Notes: generated by a model not told the origin, from the sequence alone. Shown: positions 1 to 12,479, counted from the first letter of the stretch. The stretch: DNA of 64,000 nt from Cryptomeria japonica (GCF_030272615.1 NC_081412.1:343781870-343845869), one strand, 5' to 3'. Program-made: numbers and translations.

Positions 1-3000
1 GTTTTATGCTTTGCGAAATAGCGAAAGAGTGAAACAGAAGAAAGACTCAGAGAAGTTATGACCCATTGGAGCCTATTTTGAATTTGATTTTGTGAATTCA
101 ATTCTGAAATGATAGCCGAAGCATGTGGAGTTAATTTCTAAAAATTTAATGCCAACTTGCCATATTAGAGTCCACATCAACTTGATTGTTAGCATTGTTT
201 CATTGAAGTCTGTTGTAGAGCAATTGGTGCGGAGCGATTCTTTTTAGGTGAATAATAGGTTTTTGTGCTTTCCTTGATAATTCTAGTATGTTTTCCATCA
301 TTGTTGTGTGAATTGTTTTCATTTGAGGTATGTGCTAGTTTCAATTGGTATAGTTGGTTATTCAAGATGGCACCAAGAAGGGAGTTGACAGGAAAACTGA
401 ATTATCAGGACAGGAACATTTGTGATGATTTCTGAGAACAATTAACCATGTCTTCCAATGTCGGGGCTAAGGCCAAAGAATTAGCACCAAAAAACCCTCA
501 TCAGAGAATTGGGGATGGCCTGTATGATAAAGGCAATTGGTTAAGGGACCCTGAAATAGGGATGTCAGGTTTAGGACTGTTCAAAGTAGGTTTTGGCTAG
601 AGACATTCCCTAGCCCCTTTGAATAGCATATGGGAACTGGATATGGGGAAGCTTGTGGTCCTTGGTGTATTCATGGATGTATACTTGCTGACCCTAATTG
701 CATAGAATTATGACCCTATAGCAAGATGTATCAGGAGTGTCAAGGGATCAGCCCTAATTGAAATAAAAGATGATGAATTCAGAAACGTGTTTAAACTTAG
801 TGAGGCTTCAAATTTATTAGAGCCTATTGACTTTGAGTCATTAGCCCAAGTCTACAATGCACAAAGGGATCATCTTAGGAGTGGCCCACTGAAAGAATTC
901 TTTGTTGAGATAGGAGGGTTGATAGTTGTAGGCCCCAGTACAATGGAACCATTCTCCCTCAATTTGTTTACTCTGAGAGCTAAGGGTATGTATTGGGCAC
1001 TATGTCAGATCTTTGGAGAGGATGCTAAGAGAAACATGCCAACCCATTACATGTTAATGATTACACAAATTCTAAACCCCTCCCTGGTAATAACATTTGA
1101 TTATGCCCCATACCTTACTAATGCAATTCATGTAGGGCTAGTAGGGATAAAAAATGGTAAGGTAGATAAGCCATTTGGATGGTACTCCCTGTTAATGCAT
1201 ATGTTTTTGTTCAAAGGTGCTAACTATTTTGCAAAGGAAATGGACTTGGTTAAGGTAAAGGATAAGGAAGAGATGTCGGTCCAACTTTGGAGCATTGTTT
1301 TATCTTGGGATAGAAAAGATGCTAGTTTTTTGAAGTTTGATGGAAGCTTTGCATCTAAGATTAGAATTCTTTTATGCACAAAAAATCTTAGGATTCCTAA
1401 GGCTCTTTTGGAATTCCTTTTACCTAAAGAGTTTGCAGAGGACATTAAGATTGTTCACAATTGGGGAGACATGTATTTGTACCCTGTTTCTACTATTTTC
1501 AGAGTATATGGTTTCAGAGGTACTCCATATCTAGTGCACTATTAGGTCCCATTGAAGATAGGGATTATAGAAGTGTTGAGACAAATTGGAGGAGTAGAAG
1601 AGGCAGAGCTAACCAATAGGGGTAAGGGGACCATTTTCCCAACTATCACCATGGCCCACCATTTTGTAATCACTAAAGGTGGCTAGAAATATTTTAAGGA
1701 ATTGTTTAAGCCATATAGGCTCTCAACTATAGTCTCAAGATGTGCAGACCCTGAGGAATTTTTCAATGGCATGTTTAGAAAGAGGGCGGTGTGTAAAGGT
1801 AGGCCTCATCAATTTCAGTTCCCTGAAGATTTCATTAGGAATGAATTCAACTTAGATGAGAAGGAACTAAGGAAGGAGAAGTGGGTTGCATATAAGAAGG
1901 CACTTGATTTTATCCATCAATTTGATAGTAGCTATGACCCTCTTTCTAGCTTCAACAGTTTTGAGGAGAAAATCAAATTCTTGATTCTCTATTTTGAAGA
2001 CCTCATCCAGACCTTAAAAGGAAAAAGAGAGGCTATAATGCAAAATGATCCTCATAGGGTTAAGTTGGTTCTGGCTAAGCCTGCCTTTGCTAAGGCTATC
2101 CCACCTGGTGACTATGTAATGCATATGAAGTCAAAGTACACTGTGATGATGCTAGTGACAGGTGAGCCTTCCACTTCAAGAGGGAAAGGAGTAATTGAAG
2201 ATGTCATTGACATCCAAGATTCCCCTAAAAGGCAAAGAGTGGGAAAGGAAGTTGAAACTGATGAACCTTAATATTCTCCATCTCAGTCCCCTATCCACAT
2301 AGGAGATGAGCAAGCGGTGGCTGAACAATTATTACAGTTAGGGAGTCTCGGTAAGATTGCCTATACCTATGAGGAGACCCAAGAAGGGATGCCAGAGGAG
2401 CCACCTAGTGCTGAAATGAACCTGACTGATGGTTAGCTAAGGGGCAAAGAATTAGACCCTACTATTAGACAAGCCAGTGAAGAATTCCTAGCTGACAGTA
2501 ACTTTGTTATAATATGGGCTTTCATGCAATTTTTGTGGAAGCAAAACATGGAACAATTCAAAGCCAGATGTGAGTAGAGGAAGAGTGAACAACCTCTCAG
2601 AGATGCAACTCAGGTAGAAGAAGAAATAAAGAAATAAATGATGGAAGAGTTTAAGACTATCACCCCTGAGAAAGGAATAGAGATGGTGTCTAAAGCTGGT
2701 GTGTTAATCCTCCCTGAATGGGATATACCTGATGCTTTAGTTCTTGAAGCAGTGAGGAAGGAGACAAAGCCAATGGAGGGAGTGACTTTCAGAAAGGATA
2801 ATGTTTCTTTAGTCATGTGGTCACTAAAAAAGGATGAGAACAAAAGGAGGAAAAGTGCATTAGAATCTAGTCTCTTAGGATGCATGATTGTTAAGAGAGT
2901 CCAAGATACAGGGCTAGTGGAAGCTGCAAGCATAGTTTTGGAAAGTGCAAAGTTTAGTGTGGTAGTAGCAGAGAAAGAGGCAAAAGAAAGAGATAATCCA

Positions 3001-4904
3001 ATTGAAATCAGAGACTATCTTAAAGGCTTACAATGAGGCCAAAGAAGGAATAGCCAATAGGGACAGCATTATTACTAGACTTCAGAGTTAGTTGGTAGGT
3101 CAACACCATTCAGGTGAATCCTCTACACGCATGATAGCCTCGTCTCTAGCAAGACCCCCTCCTACTAGTCCCATTATAGAATATCCCCCTTCTCCTATGC
3201 CTTCTGGTTTCCAGCCAGCTGAAACTGTCCAACATGAGTTGGAAAAGTTGAAACAAGATCAAGCCTTGTTTGTAAACAAGTATGAAGAAAATATGAAAGC
3301 CACAATATTGAAGTTTGTTGATTCAGTCAAGACCTCCATTGTATACATTAATATGAAGAGGATTCTGGATGTTTTGATCAAATTCAGAGAGGATGAAGCC
3401 ACTTTGGAACCAATCCCTAATAAGTGGATGCTCAGAGGTAAGGAGTTGGAGCTCATGTGTTCATCCCATACAGATGCAGAGGAGAATGTCATTCTAAGGT
3501 CTACCAGTGAGTTTATAAAAGAGATGAATATTCTCTCAGAAGAAAGGGCAGGTGTAAAAAGAAAAGACCAATTAGATAGAAAAGAATATTCAGATCACAA
3601 GTTTGAATTGTTTCCAGGGGGATTTGTAGGACCAATTCAGTTAAAAGAGGAGAAAACCTAGCTAGAAGAGCTAGATCACAAGTTGTCTTTGAGGGTTAAT
3701 GAAATTATTAACACTGATGACACATCCTTATTTGTCCAAACAATTGAAGAAATTGAAAGGGTAAAATATCATTATGGTTTCATGGAAACAGAAATTGGGC
3801 AGTTAAGAGTCACTTGGAAAAGGCTAGAAGAGATGAAACAGAAGGTTGTCAGCTTTTCTTGGCCAAGTGATGATGTTTTTTAGGAGTGAAAGGATAAATA
3901 TGTCGGATAGAAAGAAAATGCTCCAGAGCAGTTATAAGAGGTTGCAACACAACAAAAGGTAGAAGAGGCTGTAGCTATTGAAAAGGACTTGTAACTGTTT
4001 CTTAGAGAGTATTGCGGTTTGTAACTAACTTTCTTAGGAATGTTCGAAGCTTGTATGCATCCATAATATTATAAATGCATACCAGGACTAGTAAAAGAAA
4101 TCATCACAAGAATTTGTAAAGCAAATCTACAGAAATATATCTGGGTTTTTTGAAGTTTACAGAGAATATTCTGAGTTTTGTAATATTTTTTCAAAATGAA
4201 TATCAATATATAGACCATGAACTTTTGAGCCTAGAATTTGTGTTGTCTTCTGGTGTGCTTTCAATAATTTACTGGTTTCATTTGGGCAATCTAGGGTTAT
4301 TCAATTGAACATGGATTGTAATGCGGTCTTTATAGATATGTTTCTTAGCTTTCTTCTTTAGGAGGGGAATTAAATACGCAAGAAATATCTCTGTCAGTAG
4401 GTTATTTTGTTAGAGACTTTGAATTTGATGAACACTGTTTAGTTTAATAAGGAATTATTCTTATGTATGTCAGGCACACATGGGGTTGATAGAAGCCGAA
4501 GTGATGAGATGTATGGAGTTGTTTAATTGTGAAATCCTTGTTTTATTTAGATGACTTTGTAGCCTGGATAAGGCACTGGTATCATTTGTAGTTCTCTTTT
4601 TGTATCTCTTGAAGATCAATACTGAAAATGAGCATAAGCTTTTCTTTATTTTTTCAGCTTATGTTGAGGCGATATTTTTATTGGCTTTTTGGACATTGGT
4701 TTAATGTGGATCTTGTTTGAAAGTGTGAAATTATTCACAAAAGGTGTACCCACCTCAAACTTTGGATAAGTTCAAAGTGTAGAAGGTTCTTGAAACCTTG
4801 TCATATGTTGCTCTGAGGTTCTTTTCTTTGATCTCTTTATTTGCAGACAAAGTTATTATTTTCTTACAAGGGATAAGAGGGGAAATTAGAATTTGAGAAC
4901 AACA
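1..4904 (+). repeat. 5' LTR of gypsy A (left-truncated by window)
   Basis: The stretch pairs base for base, with scattered transitions, with 13746-15687 and then 41643-44603. It ends in GAGAACAACA at 4904, immediately before a primer-binding site. It carries a complete ORF1 pseudogene (367-3994). The last 900 bases (3995-4904) show no conserved protein and should hold the 3' part of the LTR, including the polyadenylation region. I could not fix a transcription start or a poly(A) signal. Confidence 0.9.
367..3994 (+). pseudogene. LTR-encoded ORF1, copy in the A 5' LTR
   Basis: This is the decayed copy of a protein of about 1,200 residues that is also found in the D LTRs and in element E. I do not recognise the family. 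The start (MAPRREL) aligns with the ATG of the intact D copy. Stops interrupt the frame, for example TGA at 433, TAG at 598 and TAG at 1543. Long conserved blocks remain: a globular N-terminal half (787-1545, 1702-2271), a VIDIQDSPKRQRVG motif near 2210-2250, and a C-terminal part (2638-3661) with a proline-rich linker and Lys/Glu-rich helical stretches. A TAA at 2635 directly precedes ATGATG, an arrangement echoed in D. It probably ends at the TAA of 3992-3994. Ogre/Tat elements also carry an extra ORF upstream of gag, but there it lies outside the LTR; relatedness is untested. Confidence 0.8.
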
Positions 4905-4908
4905 AAAG

Positions 4909-4926
4909 TGGCGACTTTGTTGGGGA
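4909..4926 (+). promoter_or_regulatory. Primer-binding site of gypsy A
   Basis: TGGCGACTTTGTTGGGGA lies four bases after the LTR end. It corresponds to TGGCGACTCTGCTGGGGA in D. From memory, this type is used by Tat/Ogre-lineage plant gypsy elements and matches a tRNA-Arg 3' end. The tRNA identity is not verified here. Confidence 0.8.
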
Positions 4927-5129
4927 GAGTCATAGTGTGTATCCAGATGCAGATTGGTGCTTGAAGTAGCTTAGAATGTTGTTTGGACATCTGTGTTACA
5001 AAAATATGCCTGACCTTTTATTTGTGTTGTACCTCTCTCTCTCTAAAAAAAATTCACATGATTTTGGTTTTAAAATCGGCAAATATTTTGTTCAAAGCTT
5101 GTTTTCATATTTCCCACAGTCTTTGTGGG

Positions 5130-5142
5130 TGGCGACTTTGAC
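5130..5142 (+). promoter_or_regulatory. Second PBS-like motif in the A leader
   Basis: TGGCGACTTTGAC repeats the first 11 bases of the PBS about 220 bases downstream, between LTR and gag. D has an equivalent motif at the matching place (34023-34035), so it predates the split of the two families. Function unknown. The rest of the leader (4927-5193) shows no recognisable protein. Confidence 0.55.
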
Positions 5143-5193
5143 TATCATAACCAGTCCTTTTGAAATAAGTGAAATTCTTTAAGAAAACAAGTG

Positions 5194-7934
5194 TGATGCA
5201 GGAGGAAAGAACACCAGGTCTTTCATGAAGAAGCATCCTCGTGAGACATTGCAGGAGGGACTACCTGAACAGTCATGCAGAGATCAAAAAAGATCGATGG
5301 TACATGAGCCATCTAATGTTGCTTGGGTGCAAAAAAGAACCAAGCATGATGTTTTAGGTTTCCATTCTGGTTTATTTGGGAATGTAGAAGATGTCCATTT
5401 TTCAAATCAAGGGATATCCCATGCTAGTTTTTCTGGGAAAGACAGAAGTAGTTCGAACATAGTAAGAGATTTTGTACCTAGGACAATTAATGGAAACATC
5501 GGTTTGATTGATATTGACCAAGTCAATATATCAAACTCTGAAGAAATCTTCCCTGATGAAGATAAAGTATCCCAAGAAATAGAGGACCTAAATAGAAGAG
5601 TCTATCATTTGATCTCCTTAAGAGCACAAAAGGAAAAAAATAAGGAGAGAGAAGTAAAGGAAAAATTGATGGAGAGAGACAGGCTCTTAAGATAAATTGT
5701 TGACCTTGAGTTGCTTGCCCAAGAAAAGGCCAAGAGTGAGGATGAAGGTCCTGTGATTAGAGAAATTCTAGTTCCCAAGACCAAACCAGCATACAAGTCA
5801 GTAGTGTAACCAAGTAGGGAAGTTCTTAGTGACCCACAGCCTGTTAGAAATGATGTTGACAAAGGAAAGAAGAAATGCATGGAAGGTGGGTTTGGATCTA
5901 AGACTACAGTGGATATCTCTCACATGTTATCAGCACATGAAAGAGAGATGGAAAGGATGAGGAAAGAAAAGGAAGATTTGGAAATGGAGTTAGAAAAAGA
6001 TAAATTAGAAGCAGCTAACCAAGAAGTTAAAAGAAAGATTAGCTATCTGAAAGCACCTCCTATCATATTTCCCTCAGAAGATCAAAATAAACCTGCTCCT
6101 CAACAAGCTTCATTCTCTCCTATTAAAATCCAACCAACTCTGCCTATTAGCACTACCATAGCCAATCAAGCCCCTGTTATTAACCAAAGTAATTAGATCT
6201 CTATGAATCAAAGCCCCAATGTCAGAATGAACATAGGAAATAACCATGTTGCCAACCAATTCAAAAGAAGACTTAGTAACCTAGAGCTCTATAGGAAGCT
6301 CTTTTTTGATGGAATTCTAGGATACTCCAACCATGTTCCTATTGAATTAAGAGATAGACTTCACAAATTTGCTCGGAATAATGCAATCAGTGCAGAAGAG
6401 CACTTGAAGTCTTTTGGTGATCTGATAAATGATTATGTAATTGTGAATGAAGATGTCATCAGGAAATTATTTGTACAGTCCGTAGTAGATGATGCAAGGG
6501 ACTGGTATAGAGGCCTTCCTGTAAATAGCATTGGGTCCTGGGAAGATTTTAAAAATTGTTTTTAGGAATAGTACAGTGACAAGACAAATGTGAGCTTCAT
6601 GCTCAATGAGTTCAACAATATCAGAAAGTCTAACAATGAAATTGTCATAGATTTTAATGCCAGATTTCAGAAAGCCATGCATAGGCTATATCAAGTAATG
6701 AGATTAGACAACAACATTTTCCTGAATACTTATTACAATGCCTTTGATTCTAAAATGGCATATATTTTGAGGGATAAAAACCCGCATAGCCTGAGAGATG
6801 CATTTAGAATTGCCATCAATGTAGAGAGCAATAGAAAAGCATATGGGAAACTAGGGAGAAGAACTGATGGTAGGTTGTGGAAAGAGTTAAAACAACAACC
6901 TAATAAAGTTGCTTAGGAAGAAGATAGAATAGAAAAATTAGTGACTGCCATGAAGGATCTAACTGCCAAGGTAAGTAAAAATGATAAACCTCATTACAAC
7001 TGGAAAGACAGACCTCTAGGTTGCATGACATACCTTACAACACCACTTGGAAGGATGGTAAGCCTCAAAATGAGAAGCCAAAAACTACTCAGAGCCAAGA
7101 TACCCCTGATCCTTTAAAATGAAAAAATGTTTATAACATTGAGAATACTCCTTGGTGTATAGCTTGTGATGGGCCACATTCTCCTCATCAATGTGTTGTA
7201 GCTCAAGCCCTTGAAGAATCCATGAGATAAGAGGCTAAGCCTGATATAAATATGTTTGAAACTATCATAGAAAGTGATGATGAGTCTTTACAAAGTGAAT
7301 TTGGTGAGTGTGATGTGCTGGAAAATAAAAGGCCTTACCAAGGACAACTAACACCTGATTGGCATCCCACTTTGAATGTGGTAACAATTGAAGATGAAGA
7401 AATTCATCTCAGAAGGCCTAGTGATGAAGAAGTAAAAAATCTCACTAAAGCTGCTATAGCCAAAGCTAAGACAATTACAATTTGAGGAGTACTAAAAGAG
7501 ACAATGATCAAGGTGAACCTGGGTCCATGTTTATAAAGGAAGTATCCCAGAAGAAAGTAGCAAGTAGTGCTACCTTGACTCAAGTTGGTCAAGAAAAGAA
7601 AAACGAAGTTAAAGAAGTACCCAAGGGTATAGATGATAAAGCTACTAATGATATACAAGAAACAACCACAATGAAAAAGGCAAGTCAGCCTAAGATAGAA
7701 AAGGTTAAAGCTAATACTGAATTGATCAACAATTCCACATTTGATATGACTCAGTCTCTTACCCAAATGAAAGTCACTGTCCCATTGATAAAACTATTGA
7801 AAATAAAGGAACATAGAGAAGCAACTCTATCTTTATTTCTAAAATATCTGATAGTAACACAACTTTACCTCCCGGTTCAACTAAGGATGAAAAGGATCAG
7901 GAACTGCAAACCCCAGAGGTATATGTTGGAATAA
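5194..7934 (+). pseudogene. gag: Gag of gypsy A (broken)
   Basis: Capsid polyprotein that would assemble the particle and bind element RNA. The ATG at 5194 aligns with the D gag start, but a one-base deletion shifts frame before the MKKHPRETL block at 5225. The central retrotransposon-gag fold is at 6203-6916 (blocks LRDRLHKFA, DARDWYRGLPV, FNNIRKS, NARFQKAMHRLYQV), cut by TAG and further stops. A zinc knuckle WCIACDGPHSPHQC lies near 7150-7195, spaced C-x2-C-x3-H-x4-C, one residue tighter than the usual knuckle. A TAA follows LLR at 5692, where D has TAG. The linker to the protease (7252-7934) is charged and poorly conserved. At least one frameshift near 7010. Confidence 0.85.
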
Positions 7935-7978
7935 CTATTACACAGGAACCCTCACAGGTTGACCCTTTCTATGTTACT

Positions 7979-9091
7979 TTGTTAGTGAACAACCGATTGA
8001 TTAAAAATTGTATGATAGACTCTGGTGCAGCTGCAAATGTAATGCCCTATGGTGTCATGAAAGAATTAGGATTGTCAGTGAGTACAGTATATGGGAAGTG
8101 TTATGTTATGGATAACAAAGAAGTTCCTATGATAGGTACAATGAGAGATGTTGAAGTAAAAATAACAGCATTCCCTAAAGCAACATACAAGATGGATGTC
8201 ATTGTAACTAACACCAAACCTCATTATGGCATGTTGTTATCCAGGAAATGGGCTATAGCAGTGGGTAGAAATGTTCAGTTGGATCTGTCATATGCTACCA
8301 TCCCAATTAATGGGAATCAAGTCAAATTGTATAGAGAACTACGTGCCCCTAGGGTAATTGAGAGAGTAGATCCTAGTATGCTCAGTTATATGATTGATGT
8401 GGATCTTGATAATTTTAGATTACAACCAATTTTGCCCCAATTAAAGAATACTGATTCTATTGTGACTGAATTGGAATCCCAACAACATGATTTGTGGCAC
8501 ATGTATTTTGATGGTGCTTGTTCAAAAGAAGGATCTAGAGTAGGAGTTCCCTTTGTATCCCCATCAGGTATAACTTTCAAGTATTCCTTCTTGTTAGCCT
8601 TTCAATGTACAAATAATACTGCTAAATATGAAGCCCTGCTATTGGGGCTTGAAGTTGCAAAAAGGCATGGAATTCAATTGTTAAAAGTATTAGGAGACTC
8701 AGAATTGGTTGTCTCTCAAGTTAGGGCTAAGTATGCATCTAAGAATGATAGATTGAAAAGATACAAGCATGTAGCATGGGATGTCATTGAGCATTTTAGT
8801 GCATTCTCTATAAATTGGATAGAAAGATCTAAAAATATCATGGCAGACTTCTTAGCAAATGTTGCATTAAAGAATGATGATGCAACACTAACTGGTATAT
8901 CCACAGTTGAAGTAAAAGATAGGCCTCCCATTCCTGACAATGTATATAATTGGCAAGTGTTTGCTGATGATGAAAATATTCTCAAGTTTATACAGTGCAT
9001 TAATGACTATGATGGGCAAAAAATTGATTGCAATGCCTTAGTGGAAGTGGTTGAAAACAGAGAAACTGTATTTGGAAACAATTTAGTTTAG
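7979..9091 (+). CDS. pol: Protease plus added RNase H, unbroken segment of A polyprotein
   Basis: This 370-codon stretch has no stop but is an internal piece of the polyprotein; its first codon is TTG, not a true start. Residues 1-110 are an aspartic protease of retroviral type with MIDSGAAANVMP (active-site Asp14-Ser-Gly) and a GMLLSRKW block near 84-91. Residues 172-300 are an RNase H domain with its four acidic positions visible: Asp178 in YFDGACSKEGS, Glu218 in YEALLLGLE, Asp240 in GDSELVVSQV and Asp290 in IMADFLANVA. This is the layout of the archaeal-type RNase H known from Tat-clade elements, but here it precedes the reverse transcriptase. It would degrade the RNA of RNA:DNA hybrids. 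A TAG at 9089 ends the segment. Confidence 0.88.
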   Translation: MLVNNRLIKNCMIDSGAAANVMPYGVMKELGLSVSTVYGKCYVMDNKEVPMIGTMRDVEVKITAFPKATYKMDVIVTNTKPHYGMLLSRKWAIAVGRNVQLDLSYATIPINGNQVKLYRELRAPRVIERVDPSMLSYMIDVDLDNFRLQPILPQLKNTDSIVTELESQQHDLWHMYFDGACSKEGSRVGVPFVSPSGITFKYSFLLAFQCTNNTAKYEALLLGLEVAKRHGIQLLKVLGDSELVVSQVRAKYASKNDRLKRYKHVAWDVIEHFSAFSINWIERSKNIMADFLANVALKNDDATLTGISTVEVKDRPPIPDNVYNWQVFADDENILKFIQCINDYDGQKIDCNALVEVVENRETVFGNNLV

Positions 9092-10195
9092 CTAGACACT
9101 AATGAAATACCTAAAGGGCTGGTAGAGCTGGAAGGTATGTTTAGTTACAGTGATAGTCATCTGCACCAACAATCAACCACTAAGTTAGAGGAACTAGAGG
9201 AAGTAAACTTAGGGACAAAATCATCCCCTAAGTTGGTATATATTGGAAAAAATTTGCCTCCTCATGTCAGAATAAATCTTATTAATTTATTAAAGAAATA
9301 TAAGCATGTCTTTGCTTGGTCTTATGAGGATTTGAAGGCATATAGACAAGATCTTTTTCAACATGAAGTCCCTCTACTTCCAGATGCTAAGCCTTTCAGA
9401 CAATAACAAAGACCTATTAACCCCCTGTTAGAATCTAAAATGCAGCAAGAACTAACCAAGTTAAGGGAAGGGGGAATTATTAGGCCAATAAGACATTCAT
9501 CATGGGTCTCAAATTTGGTTTTGATCAGAAAGAAGAATGAGGACATAAGACTCTGTGTTGACTTTAGGAACCTAAATGTTGCTTCCTTGAAAGATAATTA
9601 TTCTTCTCCTAATATGGAAGCTATGTTGCAAAGAGTGACTGGTTGTGACCTGTTGTCTATGATGGATGGGTTTTCAGGGCATAACCAGGTGTTGGTAAAA
9701 GAATCAGAACAATTCAAAACTGCTTTCACCACCCCTTGGGGAACTTATGTGTATGTCATAATGCCTTTTGGTTTGAAAAATGTTGGAGCTACTTTTCAGA
9801 GGGCAATGGATGTAGCTTTCAAAGAATTCATCAACATCATCATGGTAGTATATCAAGATGATTTGACATGCTTCTCCAAAAGGGTGGATGACCACTGTGC
9901 ACACTTAGAACAGGTTTTCAATAAAGCTCTGGAATTTGGAGTATCCTTAAATCCTAAGAAGTGTCATTTTGGTATTACTAAAGGGAAGCTACTAGGGCAT
10001 ATTGTCTCTAAAGAAGGAGTAAGAATAGACCCTGAAAGAATAGAGGCAATAAACAATTTGCCTGAACCAAAGAATGTTAAAGGTATCCAATCTTTCTTGG
10101 GAAAAGTTAATTTTGTTAGAAGATTTATTGCAAATTTTGCAGAGATAGTCAAGCCTATTGTTAAACTGCTTAAAAAGGATACAAAATTCTGTTAG
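9092..10195 (+). pseudogene. pol: Reverse transcriptase of gypsy A (broken)
   Basis: RNA-dependent DNA polymerase of Ty3/gypsy type. Visible blocks: KLREGGIIRPIRHSSWVSN, LCVDFRNLN, CDLLSMMDGFSG, MPFGLKN, the catalytic YQDD box at 9851-9862 and LLGHIVSKEGVRIDPERI. YQDD in place of the commoner YVDD or YIDD is shared with D and E, so it is a lineage trait. TAA at 9404 (a CAG or CAA codon in D) and TAG at 10193 break the frame. The segment before 9404 is a lineage-specific N-terminal extension with an HVFAWSYEDL block. Confidence 0.9.
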
Positions 10196-10813
10196 GATCA
10201 AGAAGCTTCAAAGGCTTTTATTGAGATCAAAAAGGCTATCCAGGAGGCACCAGTGTTGAAGTCCCCTAACTATAGTAAGTCTTTCTCTTTGTTTTCTTTT
10301 GCTTCATATCACACAGTGGCTGCAGTCCTTTTACAAAAGGATAATGAAGGATATGAACACCCCATAGCTTTTTATAGGAAATTTTTACAGCCTGCAGAAT
10401 TAAAATATGAAATCATGGAGAAGAAAGCATATGCTTTGGTCAAGGCTGTCAAAGCTTTCAGGCCATATCTTGTAAATGCACAAGTAGTTGCCTATGTCCC
10501 ACATGTTGCTATCAAAGACATCTTATCCCAGTCAAAGGTCACAAGTAAGAGATGCAGATGGATAAACAAAATCTAGGAGTTTGATTTGGAAATAAAGATC
10601 ACTAAATTGGTGAGAGGTTTAGGCCTTGCTAAGCTTATGGCTGAGTCAAACCTTCTTGATGTTGAAATAAATAATGTTGAAGTTGAGAATGTCTTGGTCA
10701 CCAGTATTGAAACACAGCCCTGGTACTCAAAGATAGTGCATTTTCTAAGGGATGCAACATTTTCAGAAGGAATGACACATAATCAGAGAAGAACTCTGAA
10801 GTTAAAGTCATAG
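10196..10813 (+). pseudogene. pol: Degenerate RT-linked RNase H and linker of gypsy A
   Basis: The region following the polymerase aligns with the Ty3-type RNase H: SFASYHTVAAVLLQK, then ELKYEIMEKKAYALVKA. The usual first catalytic Asp (in a DAS-type motif) is replaced, giving FSFAS, and no later Asp is visible in YVPHVAIKDIL where a TDH-type motif is expected. The same losses occur in D and E, so catalysis was lost before the families separated. This suits a tether or connection role, with the upstream RNase H doing the chemistry. TAG codons at 10574 and 10811 are later damage. Confidence 0.8.
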
Positions 10814-11977
10814 AAATATTTCCTCATTCAGAGTGATCTGTTTTGGAGGAATAGAGATGGGGCATTGCTAATGTGTCTGGATGAATCCCAGGCTAAGAGA
10901 GTGTTAACTAAAATGCATGATGGAGTGTGTGGAGGTCATTACTCTGCTAAGACAACTGCTGGTAAGATAGTCCGAGATGGATATTATTGGCCTACTTTGT
11001 TTAAAGATGCCCATGAATATGTCAGGAGATGTGACCCATGCTAGAAGTATTCATCAAAGTTGAAGTATGAGGGAGCTTTACCCCTCAACCCAGTCAGAGT
11101 GGAAGCCCCTTTTGTCCAATGGGGTATTGATTTTATTGGAGAAATTGTTGAGAAATCAGGAAGAGGTCATAGGTGGATTATAGTAGTTACTGATTATTTT
11201 ACAAAATGGATTGAAGCTATACCCACTAGGAGAGCCACATGTAAGGTTGTTATTGACTTACTGATGGATAATGTTATAACTAGATTTGGAGTCCCTGTAA
11301 AACTAGTGATGGATAATGCCATGAGCTTCAGGTCAGAAGAGTTTGTTGAATTTTGCACCATTCATGGAATAGTTATGTCTTACTCTTCACCTTATCATCC
11401 TTAGGGTAATGGGCAAGCTGAATCTAGTAACAAGAGCCTCTTGAACATTATCAAGAAAATCCTGGAAGAGAACAAAAGGTCTTGGGACCAAAAGTTAAAA
11501 TTGGCTTTATGGGCTGATAGGGTTATTGTCAAAAAGGCTATTGGGGTTTCCCCTTTTGAATTAGTTTATGGCACACAATCTAGGGTGCCTGTCAATAATC
11601 TTCTTCCAGTGTATAAGTTCCTGCGAGCTGAAGACATGGAGTTATCTGAACCTATGGAAGACCAGATGATTCAGATAGTGGAAGTAGAAGAAATTAGAAC
11701 TCTAGCCCACAAGAGAAATATAAAGATCCAATTGCAGTCTAAATACCTATTTGACAAGAGAACCTCATTGAGAAATTTCCAAATTGGTGATGTAATTCTT
11801 CAATGGAATGCAGAAGGATAGGATAAGGGAAAGCATAAGAAATTTGAGTCATTATGGATCGGCCCCTTTGTGGTTTGTGATCTTAATGGAAAGGACTCAT
11901 ATTTTTTGAAGAATATGAATGATGAAGTACAGGAATTTCCAGTGCATGGACAATTCCTGAAACATTACTTCTCTTAA
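10814..11977 (+). pseudogene. pol: Integrase of gypsy A (broken)
   Basis: Enzyme that would join element cDNA to chromosomal DNA. An HHCC zinc-binding region reads MHDGVCGGHYSAKTT then RCDPC (about 10914-11042). The catalytic core shows WGIDFIGEI (first Asp), VMDNAMSF (second Asp) and GNGQAES (Glu). The C-terminal part (11441-11975) includes the GTQSRVPVNNLLPVYKFL block and ends HGQFLKHYFS with TAA at 11975-11977. TAG at 11041, 11402 and 11819 interrupt it. The stop is followed by 143 bases before the 3' LTR. Confidence 0.88.
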
Positions 11978-12099
11978 TGTCCATGCACAGTATATCCATG
12001 TCTGTATATATTTAGGATTGCTTTTGTTGTTGGTTTTAGGCTTGGTTTTTGTCTGTTTCTCTAGAGAGTTTCTGAATTCTTGTGTTGATCTTGCAATCA

Positions 12100-12120
12100 A
12101 CTATCCCCAGTCAGAGCCGT
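12100..12120 (+). promoter_or_regulatory. tRNA-like motif at the polypurine-tract position of A
   Basis: ACTATCCCCAGTCAGAGCC sits directly before the 3' LTR. It is close to the reverse complement of the PBS region, not a purine tract. D (26975-26996) and E (54581-54600) have related sequences at the same place. I see no polypurine run next to the LTR. The role in plus-strand priming is inference. Confidence 0.6.
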
Positions 12121-12479
12121 TGTTATCACTGTTTAAAAAATGGATGATCTTGCTCCATGATTGGCTAAAAGATTTAAAAAATTTGACTCTGGTTGTGGCC
12201 TAGTTGCTTCTGTGTTCTTGGTCCAGAGGAGGGTTTAAGGTTTTTGTTTCTAACCCTTCATGTTTTAGAAAAACCCTTATTTTTCTATTCATGCGTTACT
12301 TTTTGTCACTTAAAGAAGGGTTGTTCTATCATAAGAAGTGTCCCCCCATTAGTTATTTCCCTAGGCGATCCCTTAATTTTTCAAATTTATGCGCCCTTCC
12401 TTTACCTTGTTCTAATGTTTGTCGGGCCTAGTAAATATTGTACAACTCTTTGTTGATCAAGCAGTTGTCGTTGCTAGCA

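Noticed and set aside
12100-12120. A tRNA gene or tRNA fragment gene
   Set aside because: Only about 20 bases resemble a tRNA 3' end; no cloverleaf or internal promoter boxes are visible.
12193-12456. Small plus-strand open frames after the A integrase
   Set aside because: They start inside the LTR upstream region, overlap in different frames and have no counterpart in D.
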